Origin: Bog-756 sp052326605
GTDB taxonomy: Bacteria > Actinomycetota > Acidimicrobiia > Acidimicrobiales > RAAP-2
NCBI GenBank assembly: GCA_052326605.1
Contig: JBKQMB010000033.1
Location: forward strand, 1-64,000
Length of the DNA stretch: 64,000 nt
Direction of reading: 5' to 3'
The position numbers were made by a program, and so were the translations under genes. The notes below the pieces were generated by a model. The model was given only the letters and a program-made list of their open reading frames with translations. It was not told where the DNA came from and ran no database searches. Positions 1-7,930 of the stretch are shown here, piece after piece (position 1 is the first letter of the stretch; each line of letters begins with the position of its first letter).

Positions 1-86
1 TGCGCCGGCTACACAGCTCGCTCGACTACTGCAGTCCCGCCGAATGGGAAGCTATCCTCCGCAACGCCGACCGTCAGGCGGCATGA
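1..86 (+). CDS. IS3-family transposase (OrfB), C-terminal end only
   Basis: The frame starting at base 3 reads RRLHSSLDYCSPAEWE and ends at TGA 84-86. The pattern (R)xHSSLxYxSPxEWE is the well-known C-terminal tail of the rve/DDE integrase core of IS3-family OrfB proteins. Only 27 codons are inside the window; the rest lies off the left edge, so whether the transposase is intact cannot be told. A terminal-repeat-like sequence follows at 101..126, as expected for the right end of such an element. It lies on the element-1 side of the tandem island. Confidence 0.7.
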   Translation, partial: RRLHSSLDYCSPAEWEAILRNADRQAA

Positions 87-100
87 TCAACACAAGCAAC

Positions 101-126
101 CTGTCCGTCGAACCGGATCAAGCCCA
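101..126 (+). repeat. probable right terminal inverted repeat of the IS3-family element
   Basis: This 26-nt stretch starts CTGTCCGTCG and ends ATCAAGCCCA, 14 nt after the transposase stop. IS3-family right ends commonly end in CA and carry a similar motif. The left end is outside the window, so pairing cannot be checked. Confidence 0.5.
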
Positions 127-477
127 CACCTGGACTCTGCGTGCTGGACTTATCCACATGGTTGACGCCTATACGCCCCGATGTGCCGGAGCGTCCCAGA
201 CCCGCTGTTCAGTCAGCCTCGACGAGCCCAGGCCGTATGGAATCCTTAGGAGATCGCCCGACGCCACCTAACGCCGATCGCTCATGAGACGCTGGCCGGA
301 CTCAGTACCGAAAGGCTTCTTGCATATCGCGCTCGTTTGCTCTCGCTAGTGGTCTGTCGCCCAGATGGCTTGAGTAGTCGTGGCTACGCTGGCCGTTGAT
401 CGCGGCGCCAGGGATGAGTTCGACACGACGGGAGCGTCTTACTCGGGAACGCATCGCCACCAGACAGGGGGCACACC
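127..477. other. non-coding stretch after the IS element
   Basis: No convincing gene is seen. Short open frames here lack family resemblance and ribosome binding sites. The segment should contain the promoter of the DHFR-like gene at 478; I see no clear promoter match. Confidence 0.4.
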
Positions 478-1095
478 ATGGGCAAACTCATCGTGACCGA
501 GTTCGTGACGCTCGACGGAGTGGCACAGGCGCCTGGAGGGCCCGACGAGGACCGCGACGGCGGCTTCGCGCACGGCGGGTGGCAGGCGCCACTGGCGGAC
601 CAGGAGTCGGGCGGGGTCATATTCGAGCAAGCGAGGAGCATGGACGCCCTGCTCCTCGGGCGAAGGACCTACGAGATCTTTGCCGACTACTGGCCAAGCG
701 CTCCTCAGGAGATCCCGTTCACCCGCCTGCTCAACGGCGTCCCCAAGTACGTTGCCAGCCGAACACTCGCTGGCTCTCTCGCCTGGCAGGGGTCGACGCT
801 CGTCGCCGACGACCTCGCCGAGAACATCACCGCCCTCAAGGGACGCTATGACGAAGTCCACGTCATCGGCAGTCTCGACCTCTTGCAGACTCTGCTGCGC
901 TTCGGCCTCGTCGACCGGATGAACCTGTGGGTGTACCCGCTGCTGCTCGGCAGCGGCAAGCAGGTGTTCGCCGACGGGACCGTGCCCACGGCGCTGCGCC
1001 TCACCGAATCGGTCACCTACCCGAGCGGCACGCTCCACCTCACCTACGAGACCGCTGGCGTGCCCACGTACGGCAGCCTCGTCGGTGAGAAATAG
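478..1095 (+). CDS. dihydrofolate reductase / RibD C-terminal-domain family protein
   Basis: A 205-aa single-domain protein of the RibD C-terminal (DHFR-like) superfamily. The N-terminus has the family pattern VTEFVTLDGVAQAPGG followed by FAHGGWQ. LLLGRRTYEIF, the HVIGSLDLLQTLL strand (GS of the nucleotide-binding loop) and the closing YPLLLGSGKQVF also fit. These proteins bind NADPH, but most stand-alone members have no proven substrate. The ATG is preceded by a G-rich sequence (AGGGGGCAC). Two further paralogues lie in the neighbouring element (10591..11235 and 12699..13286). The gene stands alone, as the other cargo genes do. Confidence 0.85.
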   Translation: MGKLIVTEFVTLDGVAQAPGGPDEDRDGGFAHGGWQAPLADQESGGVIFEQARSMDALLLGRRTYEIFADYWPSAPQEIPFTRLLNGVPKYVASRTLAGSLAWQGSTLVADDLAENITALKGRYDEVHVIGSLDLLQTLLRFGLVDRMNLWVYPLLLGSGKQVFADGTVPTALRLTESVTYPSGTLHLTYETAGVPTYGSLVGEK

Positions 1096-1232
1096 GACCC
1101 ACAGTTCCTCACCGGAGGTTCACGAGTCTCCCACCGGACCGCTACGTCCATGCCCACACTTATCCCCGGGGTGCCGCAGTGGGTCACCGAGCCGGCATCG
1201 ATCGGGGCGCCCGTCGATGGACGACACCTTCG

Positions 1233-1682
1233 CTACAAGGTGGCCAGGTAGGCATCCATCTTGACGAAGCTGGTCTCGAGCCCGGCCTGGGCCTCTGGGC
1301 TCATGAACATCGGCGGCACATTGGTCTGATGGGTGACTGTTTCCGTGCGCCCGTCACCGAGGTCGTTGAAGACGATCGCGGTCGTCATGCCACCTGCGAC
1401 ATCAGCTTCGGTGAATGAGAACGTACGGGGCGGATCGAACTCCACGAATACGCCATTCGTCGGGTACTCCTCTCCCGTTTCGTCGTTGACCATCACCGTC
1501 TCGAAGCGTCCGCCAGGACGGGGTTCGACCGTGATCCCCTCAAGTGGCGTGCTCATGCCGATCGGCCCCCAGAAGTGGGTCAGGTGGGAGGGTGTGGTCA
1601 TGCACTCGAAGACAACTTCGGGCCGGGCCTCGAAGATCCGAGTGATAGTCAGTTCGCCCAGTTCGGTCGGTGCGTCGCTCAT
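1233..1682 (-). CDS. SRPBCC (AHSA1/START-like) domain protein
   Basis: A 149-aa protein of the activator-of-Hsp90-ATPase-like SRPBCC fold. It starts with ITRIFEARPEVVFECMTTPSHLTHFWGP and has GGRFETVM, the FVEFDPPRTFSFT strand, and a C-terminal helix ending MDAYLATL. Bacterial members are hydrophobic-ligand-binding proteins of mostly unknown substrate. Its start overlaps the stop of the upstream ArsR-type regulator by 4 nt (ATGA), an arrangement very common for this pair. Co-transcription with the regulator is therefore likely. Confidence 0.87.
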   Translation of the reverse strand: MSDAPTELGELTITRIFEARPEVVFECMTTPSHLTHFWGPIGMSTPLEGITVEPRPGGRFETVMVNDETGEEYPTNGVFVEFDPPRTFSFTEADVAGGMTTAIVFNDLGDGRTETVTHQTNVPPMFMSPEAQAGLETSFVKMDAYLATL

Positions 1683-2026
1683 GGTCTCTTTTCCTTCTCC
1701 TTGTCGTGCGTCATGCGCTTCAGGTGCTGCTCGAGCTGGTCGAATCGCTCCGTCCAGATCTGTCGGTTCCTCGCTATCCAGTCAGTTGCAGCTTCCAAAG
1801 GTGCCGGTTCGAAATGACAGGGCCGGTACTGCGCATCCCGTCCCCGTGAGATCAAACCGGCCGCTTCGAGCACCTTGAGGTGCTTGGACACCGCCTGCAG
1901 GCTGATGTCGAAAGGCTCAGCGAGCTCATTTACCGTCGCTTCACCTTCCGCCAGGCGGACCAGGATTGCCCGTCGGGTCGGATCGGCCAGGGCGGCGAAA
2001 GTCAGACTTAGCGGATCGTTTGCCAT
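1679..2026 (-). CDS. ArsR-family helix-turn-helix repressor
   Basis: A 115-aa winged-helix protein. ALADPTRRAILVRLAEGEATVNELAEPFDISLQAVSKHLKVLEAAGLI is seen across residues 10-60, the canonical ArsR HTH; I quote the key blocks ADPTRR, SLQAVSKHLK and LEAAGLI. No CxC metal site is visible, which fits the subgroup paired with SRPBCC proteins rather than metal sensors. A pair of overlapping inverted repeats lies just upstream of the start at 2038..2065 and is the likely autoregulatory operator. Confidence 0.9.
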   Translation of the reverse strand: MANDPLSLTFAALADPTRRAILVRLAEGEATVNELAEPFDISLQAVSKHLKVLEAAGLISRGRDAQYRPCHFEPAPLEAATDWIARNRQIWTERFDQLEQHLKRMTHDKEKEKRP

Positions 2027-2037
2027 GTGTATTCAAC

Positions 2038-2065
2038 TGATGAGGTCATCAACTCACTGGTTGAT
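2038..2065 (-). promoter_or_regulatory. candidate ArsR operator (overlapping inverted repeats)
   Basis: TGATGA and TCATCA, separated by GG, form a perfect repeat at 2038..2051. It overlaps ATCAAC, six bases, GTTGAT at 2048..2065. Both lie 12-40 nt upstream of the ArsR start codon, where an autorepressor would act. Confidence 0.5.
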
Positions 2066-2422
2066 TATGTGCCAGGGCCAAACGCATGTCAACTGGGGAA
2101 GGCGTTCGGGATCGAACGGACCGCCAGTTCAACAGGCGACTGCCGGGGTGCCCCACTCGTGCCGGTCGGTGGCGGTTAGTCAACGGCAAGCGGGCTCCGG
2201 TCGATAATGCGCCCAGAGCCATAGTTCGGAGGCACCCTCAGCCCAATCGACCGACGCGCGTTATGGGACACCTGCCATTCGCAGATCCGTCGTCTCGGTG
2301 CACCTCTTGGGTGTCCGATCAAGACGTCAGTGATTGTCAGCCCCCGGCGCGGTTCACTCCTCTGCTCGCGAGCAGGTTTTGGATGACCTGGCAGTCCGAC
2401 TGGGTGGACCTAGGATCAGCTT
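2066..2422. other. intergenic stretch between ArsR and the ABC exporter
   Basis: Divergent promoter region for the regulator on the minus strand and the ABC ATPase on the plus strand. No coding sequence, RNA or repeat is recognised. Confidence 0.4.
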
Positions 2423-3322
2423 GTGGCCGGAATGCTGGAGTTCGACGGCCTGAGCCGCCGGTTCGGCCCGGTGACCGCCCTCGACGATCTGAGCTTTTCG
2501 GTCCCTTCCGGCCAGGTCGTGGGCTTCCTTGGTCCGAACGGCGCCGGCAAGACCACGACGATGCGGGCCGTCTTCGGGCTAACCGACCTCGACGCCGGGT
2601 CGGTTCGGTGGAACGGCGTGCCGGTTGGGGCCACCCAGCGCCGGCGCTTCGGTTACATGCCAGAGGAGCGGGGCCTGTACCCAAACATGCTCGTGGCAGA
2701 CGAGCTTGAGTACCTTGGACAGCTGCACGGAATGGACAGGCGTAGCGCTGCTATTTCCACCAAGAAGTGGCTTGAGCGCCTGGACGTGGGCGACCGCTCC
2801 ACCAGCAAGGTCGAGACCCTGTCGCATGGCAACCAGCAGCGCGTGCAGCTGGCGGCGGCCCTGGTGCACGACCCCGAGATGCTGATGCTGGACGAGCCAC
2901 TTTCCGGACTCGATCCGACCGGCATCGACGCCATCGGCCAGGTGCTCCTCGAGCAGGCACGCGCCGGCCGATGCGTACTGTTCTCGAGCCACCAGCTCGA
3001 CCTAGTCGAGGACCTGTGCGAGTCGGTAGCCATCATCGACCGTGGTCGGCTCGTGGCGAGAGGGACCGTCGACGAGCTGGCAACGAGCGGTGGGCGCCGC
3101 CTCGCCGTCCGGGTGGACGGAGACCGCCAAGGGTCGTGGGCGGAGGGGATTCCGGGCGTGACCGTGTCGGAGATTGACGGGGGCGAAGTACGTCTCGTCC
3201 TCGACGGTTCCACAGACAGTGATGTCGTGCTGGATGCGGCGCGCTCCGCCGGGCGCGTCACCGAGTTCGCCTTCGAACGCCGTCGCCTGTCCGAGGTGTT
3301 CAGGGAGGCTGTGGGCCAGTGA
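2423..3322 (+). CDS. ABC transporter ATP-binding protein (NatA/CcmA-like)
   Basis: A 299-aa ATPase of the ABC-2 export class. The Walker A motif GPNGAGKTT lies near residue 38. The signature is of the less usual form LSHGNQQRVQLAAAL, followed by Walker B LMLDEPLSGLDP and the H-loop FSSHQLD. The C-terminal 70 residues form the extension typical of NatA-like subunits. Translation probably starts at the GTG (2423). The stop overlaps the permease start (GTGA), so the two are co-translated. The substrate is unknown; Na+ or drug export is the usual guess for this pair. Confidence 0.9.
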   Translation: MAGMLEFDGLSRRFGPVTALDDLSFSVPSGQVVGFLGPNGAGKTTTMRAVFGLTDLDAGSVRWNGVPVGATQRRRFGYMPEERGLYPNMLVADELEYLGQLHGMDRRSAAISTKKWLERLDVGDRSTSKVETLSHGNQQRVQLAAALVHDPEMLMLDEPLSGLDPTGIDAIGQVLLEQARAGRCVLFSSHQLDLVEDLCESVAIIDRGRLVARGTVDELATSGGRRLAVRVDGDRQGSWAEGIPGVTVSEIDGGEVRLVLDGSTDSDVVLDAARSAGRVTEFAFERRRLSEVFREAVGQ

Positions 3323-4635
3323 AAGCGCTCCCTTTCATCCTCGCCGCTGTCGCGGTGGTGCTGCTCGTCCGCCTCGGCTTGCGCCGCAGAGGCCAGGGGC
3401 GATCGTCACAGCTCAGGGTATTCACGCGCGGACTACGCGACAGGAGGCTCCTCGGAGACACCGGACTTGTGGCCGGGCGCGAGATCCGGGAGCGGGTCCG
3501 GGGCCGCGTGTTTCGAGTGGTCACCCTCATCCTCTTCGCCGTGGTCGCGGCGGCCGTGGTCATCCCCACCATCCACGCTGGTACCACCACACGGCAAAGG
3601 GTGGGGGTCGTCGCCGGCTCGCCGGCGCTCGACGAAGAGTTGCAGAAGCTGGCCACAGCCGTGGGACTGCCCGTAGAGCTGGTGCGCGAGACTGACCTGA
3701 GCGCCGCTCGCGCTGCGTTGAGCGCTGGCTACCTCAACATGGTGGTGGACGGCAGCGGAACCATCCTCGTAGAGAACCCCGTCTCGGACACCGACACCTC
3801 CACCGGCGCCCGGTATGTGCGAACCGTCGCCACGACCCTCGGAGCGCAGCAGGCCTTCGCCCAGGCCGGCCTGACCCCGGAGCAGACGGCCGCGGTCGCC
3901 GAGGCCAAGCCGTGGCCGGTCGAGAGCGTCCATCCAGGCAAGAAGAGCACCACGACGGAGGAGGCAACGGCGCTGATCGGCGTCATCCTCATATTCATCG
4001 TCCTGACCCAGTACCTCTCATGGATCTTGATGGGCGTCATGGAGGAGAAGGCGAGCCGCGTCATCGAGGTCCTTCTCGCCACAGTGCGACCGGGCCAGCT
4101 GCTGGCGGGCAAGTTGGCGGGCATCGGCGCTGTCGCCCTCTTGCAAGCCTTGTCCCTGGTGGCGTTCGCTCTGGTGCTGGCCGAGGTGGTCGGCGCGAAC
4201 CTCGTGCACGGAGCGGAACCGCTAGTGGTGGCGGCCACCCTCGTCTGGCTCGTCCTCGGGTACGCCTTCTACAGCTGGGTGTATGCCGCCGCCGGCTCCC
4301 TGGCCGAGCGCCAGGACCAGGTGCAGAGCTTGGCGTTGCCGCTGGCCGCACCACTCATCTTCGGCTACATCGTCTCGCTCATCGGAGTCAGCTCAGGCAG
4401 TGCCTCGCTTCTCGTCAAGGTGCTTGCCTACCTGCCTCCCACCGCCCCCTTCGCAATGCCGACATTGGTCGGGTTCGGGGAGGTCACCTGGTGGCAGTTT
4501 CTGCTATCGGTTGCTCTGAGCGTCGTATGCACCGTGATGGTGGCGCGGGTGGCAGCCCGCGTCTACCGCACGGCCGTGCTCCGGACCGGCAGGCGGGTCC
4601 GCTTGCGCGAGTTGGTCTCGACTCTGGGTAAGTGA
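3319..4635 (+). CDS. ABC-2 type permease (NatB-like)
   Basis: A 438-aa membrane partner of the preceding ATPase, starting at a GTG inside its stop. It has an N-terminal membrane anchor (FILAAVAVVLLVRLGL), a second segment near residue 75, and a soluble domain of about 100 residues. After these come at least five C-terminal hydrophobic segments. The block GVMEEKASRVIEVLLATVRPGQLLAGK (quoted in part: EEKASRVIEVLL) is the conserved ABC-2 motif before the second half of the channel. This layout matches NatB/YhaP permeases. The two genes may be cargo of element 1. Confidence 0.88.
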   Translation: MKALPFILAAVAVVLLVRLGLRRRGQGRSSQLRVFTRGLRDRRLLGDTGLVAGREIRERVRGRVFRVVTLILFAVVAAAVVIPTIHAGTTTRQRVGVVAGSPALDEELQKLATAVGLPVELVRETDLSAARAALSAGYLNMVVDGSGTILVENPVSDTDTSTGARYVRTVATTLGAQQAFAQAGLTPEQTAAVAEAKPWPVESVHPGKKSTTTEEATALIGVILIFIVLTQYLSWILMGVMEEKASRVIEVLLATVRPGQLLAGKLAGIGAVALLQALSLVAFALVLAEVVGANLVHGAEPLVVAATLVWLVLGYAFYSWVYAAAGSLAERQDQVQSLALPLAAPLIFGYIVSLIGVSSGSASLLVKVLAYLPPTAPFAMPTLVGFGEVTWWQFLLSVALSVVCTVMVARVAARVYRTAVLRTGRRVRLRELVSTLGK

Positions 4636-5003
4636 GGCATGAAGCAGCAAATCGTTTGCCTGTTTGTTGGAAGTTCGGCATGCCGCAACAGTTCGCGAAA
4701 CTCGCATTGCCTGTCGCCCATAGTCGGCAATCTGCGCTTGGATAGGTGACCCATAACGCGCTTGCCATTGGTGCGCAGAGCTGTCCCCATGGATTCGGTA
4801 GGGGACGCTATCTCCCGTGTTCCTGCGTTATTGGGACGCACCCCGAGAACTCGGCGATCGCAGTCCTCCAACGAGCCGACCCGCCCGTGCACCAAGGTCA
4901 CGGCGGGCTCAAGGGGTCCGCCGTGACAGCGATTCGGACAATGGCCAGGTCGAGGACATCGGTGATTGATGCGATGTCCACAATGCGAATCGAGGGGATC
5001 CCC
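4636..5003. other. non-coding stretch between the exporter and the excisionase
   Basis: No gene is supported. An open frame runs through from 4746 into the excisionase, but its N-terminal part has no family resemblance. The good ribosome binding site lies just before 5004. A small palindrome CGGCATGCCG at 4676..4685 could belong to a terminator of the exporter operon. An inverted repeat at 4954..4979 is listed separately. Confidence 0.4.
4954..4979 (+). promoter_or_regulatory. inverted repeat upstream of excisionase 1
   Basis: GGACATCG (4954..4961) and CGATGTCC (4972..4979) form a perfect 8-bp inverted repeat with a 10-nt spacer, ending 24 nt before the excisionase start. The sister element has a different palindrome in the same place (13931..13947), suggesting element-specific control of excision. 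Confidence 0.4.
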
Positions 5004-5240
5004 ATGCTGATCGAGTTCCCAAACGCAGGCACTCAGCCGGAGGAGGGCCTCGCCGGCCAGGCTCTGCCCGACCTCATCACTGTGCCCGAAGCCGCACGGC
5101 TGATCAGACTCCACGCCGACACGCTCTACCGCCTTTGCCGGACGGGCCAGTTCGACCCGGCGATTCAGATCGGAACCCGGTGGCGCGTGTCCGTGCCCAG
5201 GCTCGAGCGCTATCTCCACGGTGATGCCGCCGAATACTGA
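5004..5240 (+). CDS. excisionase-type small HTH protein (element 1)
   Basis: A 78-aa protein. Residues 25-72 hold a MerR/Xis-like winged helix: ITVPEAARLI, LHADTLYRLCRTG, IQIGTRWRVSV and LERYLHG, the last being the typical end of HTH_17 excisionase domains. The ATG at 5004 follows GAGGGG at 4992-4996, a good ribosome binding site, so I reject longer starts. It converges on the integrase with only 3 nt between stops. The protein is closely similar to 13981..14211 in element 2. Confidence 0.8.
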   Translation: MLIEFPNAGTQPEEGLAGQALPDLITVPEAARLIRLHADTLYRLCRTGQFDPAIQIGTRWRVSVPRLERYLHGDAAEY

Positions 5241-5243
5241 TTG

Positions 5244-6482
5244 TCAGGTGAGCCCGAGTGTCGCCTGCTGCAGCACTTGACCGAGCAGCCCGCCGGCCTC
5301 CCGGTCCCGTTCGGGCAGGGCATGGGCGTACCGGTCGAGGGTCATGGTGGCCCGGGCGTGGCCGTGCCGGTCCGCGACGGTTCTCACGTCGACACCGGCA
5401 GCGATGAGGGTGGTCACCGAGAAGTGCCGGAGATCGTGAAACCGGAACGGCCACCGCTCCCCCGGTGTCAGATCCGTCCGCTTCGCCTTCGGCTTGGTCT
5501 TCTTGAGCTCGGTCAGGGCCGGCTTCTCCAGGGCCTCGCACAGCCGGGCGAACCCGTGCGTCAGCGTGTCCGGGTTGGCCGGGATCTCGCCGTTGGCGTT
5601 GTACGTCAGCACATACGGATCGGGCACCAGCGGGGAGTCAGCTCGGTTCGACAGATCGGTCATGTAGACCCACCGCCGGCGGAGGATCTCGATGCAGACC
5701 TGGTCGAGGGCGAGGTCTCGGACCTGGTGGGTCTTGGTCGGGCCCATGTGCTGTTCCCCCCGGCTGACCGTGAGCGACCGGGCGATCCGGACCCGGCCCC
5801 TGGTCATGTCGATGTCCGACCACCGGAGCGCCACCAGCTCGCCCCGGCGGGCTCCGGTGAGCGCCGCCAGTGCCACCGCCGTGGCCAGCACCGGGTCCTC
5901 GGCCTCAGCGGCCTTCACCAAGGCCGACAGCTGTTCGGGCGTCGGAACCTTCATCTCGCTCCGCTCCACCCTCGGCGGTGTGGCCCGGGCCGTGGGCGCC
6001 GAGTCGATCCACCCCCATTTCACGGCCAGGCGCAGGGCGGCCGACAGGATGCAGTGGTACTTGTGGACCGTGGAAGCCGACAGCCCCTGGTCGAGCCACA
6101 TCCGGTAGGTGGCGTCGAGCCGGTCGGCTTCCAGCTTGTCGAGCCGAACATCGCCGAGCGCCGGGCGGATCCGCCCATCGATCTTCCTGCGGTTTTCGTA
6201 CAGGGTCCGAGGCCGCTGGGTCCGTTCCCCCAGCTCCAACCATTTGTCGAGGAGCTGCCCGACGGTGGCTCTCGTCCGGTCGAACTTCCCGGAAGCGACC
6301 TCGGTGACAAGAGCGGCGAGGGCCTCGGATGCCTCACGTTCCGTGCCCGTGAAGGTCCGGGTGGCCTGCCGGGGATTGCCGGTGACCGGGTCGTAACCGC
6401 TGAAGACTCTGAGCTGCCAGTGGCCCGGGGAACGCTCTCGCTTCGTGCCCGGCTGACGCTTGGGTGTTTTCCTAGTGGCCAC
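5244..6482 (-). CDS. int: tyrosine recombinase / integrase (element 1)
   Basis: A phage-type integrase of 412 aa from the GTG at 6482. It has an N-terminal AP2-like arm-binding region (HWQLRVFSGYDPVTGNPRQ), a core-binding SAM-like domain (VGQLLDKWLELG onward) and a C-terminal catalytic domain. The catalytic set is visible: Arg in TGARRGELV, HDLRH, and GHARATMTLDRYAH with the nucleophilic Tyr. The start (GTG-A-T-R) aligns with MATK of the sister integrase, and the longer frame would run across the arm sites at 6504..6521. It lies 78 nt from the att copy at 6561. It should act on the 3' end of tRNA-Val. Confidence 0.92.
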   Translation of the reverse strand: MATRKTPKRQPGTKRERSPGHWQLRVFSGYDPVTGNPRQATRTFTGTEREASEALAALVTEVASGKFDRTRATVGQLLDKWLELGERTQRPRTLYENRRKIDGRIRPALGDVRLDKLEADRLDATYRMWLDQGLSASTVHKYHCILSAALRLAVKWGWIDSAPTARATPPRVERSEMKVPTPEQLSALVKAAEAEDPVLATAVALAALTGARRGELVALRWSDIDMTRGRVRIARSLTVSRGEQHMGPTKTHQVRDLALDQVCIEILRRRWVYMTDLSNRADSPLVPDPYVLTYNANGEIPANPDTLTHGFARLCEALEKPALTELKKTKPKAKRTDLTPGERWPFRFHDLRHFSVTTLIAAGVDVRTVADRHGHARATMTLDRYAHALPERDREAGGLLGQVLQQATLGLT

Positions 6483-6503
6483 CTCTGCGATGTTATCGCC
6501 GAT

Positions 6504-6521
6504 TAGGACATTTGTAGGACC
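6504..6521. other. candidate integrase arm-binding sites of element 1
   Basis: TAGGACA (6504) and TAGGACC (6515) are direct repeats 11 bp apart, joined by TTTG. They sit between the integrase start and the att core, the place for arm-type sites. Element 2 has the same layout with a different sequence (15533..15552). Confidence 0.5.
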
Positions 6522-6560
6522 ATCTCGTCCGGTCTGCACCCGGAAAGTGGGCTTGACCTG

Positions 6561-6603
6561 GTGGGCGCTAGAGGACTCGAACCTCCGACCTCAGCCGTGT
6601 GAA
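6561..6603. repeat. attachment site: copy of the tRNA-Val 3' end, junction of the two elements
   Basis: A 43-bp exact copy of 15610..15652, covering the 3' half of tRNA-Val from the anticodon loop to the discriminator. It is followed at 6604..6640 by sequence that only loosely resembles the tRNA 5' half, so this is not a working tRNA. It is at once the distal att of element 2 and the proximal att of element 1. Confidence 0.85.
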
Positions 6604-6709
6604 TGCGGCCCCTGCCTACGCACTGGACGACGCCAGACGGTGCATAACGCTCTGAGCTGGGACGATGGCGGCACCGGACGACCCCCCCACTGTGGCCCAC
6701 GGCGAAGGT

Positions 6710-6730
6710 TGTGGAGCATTTTGTGGAGCA
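6710..6730. other. candidate integrase arm-binding sites, far end of element 2
   Basis: Two direct copies of TGTGGAGCA (6710..6718 and 6722..6730). The same 9-mer occurs twice in direct orientation and once inverted beside the tRNA-proximal end at 15514..15552. This pairing supports 6561..15652 as one element recognised by integrase 2. Confidence 0.6.
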
Positions 6731-6844
6731 TTTCCGGTGGGATTCAGAACCGCACGGCGCCTTCGGGGGCTCCTCCGCCCCTCACGACTCGATCTCCGAC
6801 ATCGTCCTGCGAGGACCGGGGTCATCGGCCGGGCCCAGCTCCCG

Positions 6845-7348
6845 TCATGACGGTCCGCCGAGGGCGGCCAAGGCCTCGTCGATTCGAAGGTACATGCGCC
6901 CTCGCACGTCTCCCTCGACCAACCTGAATCCGAACTTCGCATAGAAGGCACGGGCCGCTTCATCGATCGGATCGACAGCGATGAACCGTGCGGCCACGTG
7001 CGTTCCGGCATCGGCTGCCCGCTCGATCGCCTCGATCAGCAGATCGCGACCCAGCCCCTGCCCCTGTCGCTCATCGGCGATGGCGAACCGGGCCAGCAGG
7101 ACCATCCCAATGTCGAACCTGGGCAGCCCTCGCCCATACCGGGTGGGCAGCGCCTCCTTGCGCACTCCCCCCATCGTGAGGGCGTAGTACCCGGCCACGT
7201 GATCACCATCGTCCAACAACAGGAACGTCCGCGACAGGTCGCGTCGCTGATTGTCGAGAGCGTGGACGCTCAGCCAATCATCGAGGTCCTGTACACCGCA
7301 GCTGAAATTGCCGACCTCGTGGTGATCATCGAGGCGTTCGACACGCAC
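6845..7348 (-). CDS. GNAT acetyltransferase toxin (TacT/AtaT-like)
   Basis: A 167-aa GNAT-fold protein. FSCGVQDLDDWL near residue 15 is the N-terminal motif of the toxin group. It also has VAGYYAL, the acetyl-CoA loop ADERQGQGLGRDLL (Q/RxxGxG/A) near residue 95, and the C-terminal AFYAKFGF. Such toxins acetylate aminoacyl-tRNAs and stop translation. It starts at a GTG directly after the TGA of the DUF1778 gene, the standard antitoxin-toxin order. Its place beside the far att suggests a role in keeping element 2. Confidence 0.88.
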   Translation of the reverse strand: MRVERLDDHHEVGNFSCGVQDLDDWLSVHALDNQRRDLSRTFLLLDDGDHVAGYYALTMGGVRKEALPTRYGRGLPRFDIGMVLLARFAIADERQGQGLGRDLLIEAIERAADAGTHVAARFIAVDPIDEAARAFYAKFGFRLVEGDVRGRMYLRIDEALAALGGPS

Positions 7349-7627
7349 TCAGTCGACCCGGTCGAGCCGACGGGCTCGGCGTGCCTGGGCGATCAACTCC
7401 TCGGGCGGCCGGACCGGCCCGTCGAGTGCTGCGATGAACCGCTCGTGGTCCTCGTCAGCCAGGCGGATCGTCCGATGTGCCTCCACGAGCTTGGCGGCTT
7501 CCGACATCGCTCGATCCAAGAGAAACTCGGAGACGGACACGCCCGCCAACCCGGCGGCCTCGGCCAACAGGTCGTCGTCGTCGGCTGAGATTCGAACCTC
7601 GCGCCGGTTGTCCTTGACTGTCATCAT
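7349..7627 (-). CDS. DUF1778 antitoxin (TacA-like)
   Basis: A 92-aa ribbon-helix-helix antitoxin. The N-terminal REVRISADDDDLLAEAAGL strand and helices, followed by VSEFLLDRAMSEA, match DUF1778. The C-terminus (LADEDHERFIAALDGP) is the toxin-neutralising tail. I start at the ATG-ATG at 7627/7624, seven bases after AGGAGG; the longer frame would run through the operator palindrome at 7635..7656. It is expected to repress its own promoter together with the GNAT toxin. Confidence 0.88.
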   Translation of the reverse strand: MMTVKDNRREVRISADDDDLLAEAAGLAGVSVSEFLLDRAMSEAAKLVEAHRTIRLADEDHERFIAALDGPVRPPEELIAQARRARRLDRVD

Positions 7628-7634
7628 TCCCTCC

Positions 7635-7656
7635 TGTCCGTACGATTGTACGGACA
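7635..7656 (-). promoter_or_regulatory. toxin-antitoxin operator palindrome
   Basis: TGTCCGTAC and GTACGGACA, separated by GATT, form a perfect 9-bp inverted repeat directly upstream of the antitoxin ribosome binding site. This is the expected place and symmetry for autoregulation by a ribbon-helix-helix antitoxin. Confidence 0.7.
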
Positions 7657-7930
7657 TTTAGCCAGTAGGTCAACTCGGGACCGGTCGGACAATCGGGGGC
7701 CCGCCGCTCCAGGGGTTCAGGGCTCGTTTCGAATCAATAACCGAAGTGATGAATACGGGCCAGCATGGGATACGCGCTGCGACAGTTACTCCCCGGCAGC
7801 GATCTGGGATACCCCTCAGGTCGGCCCTGTCTCCGGGAAACTGAGGCCGGTTCACAGTGCCCCACCGAGCCGACGTACTGGAGTCTGTCTGGGGTCGACA
7901 GATCCCCGGCTCGTGTGGACAATCGAGGAC

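Noticed and set aside
2086..2709. 207-aa plus-strand ORF overlapping the ABC ATPase
   Set aside because: It is in another frame of a clear ABC ATPase gene and has no family likeness.
4746..5003. N-terminal extension of excisionase 1
   Set aside because: The ribosome binding site is just before 5004, and the extra residues do not match the sister protein.
5241..6506. 421-aa ORF antisense to integrase 1 and a similar 483-aa ORF at 14222..15673
   Set aside because: Both are mirror frames of high-GC integrase genes; composition is typical of antisense shadows.
6483..6539. Longer start for integrase 1
   Set aside because: It would place the arm-type repeats inside the gene and does not align with the start of integrase 2.
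6561..6640. A second tRNA-Val gene at the internal att
   Set aside because: Only the 3' half is exact. The 5' half loses two acceptor pairs and the D-stem does not pair properly, so it is an att copy or relic.
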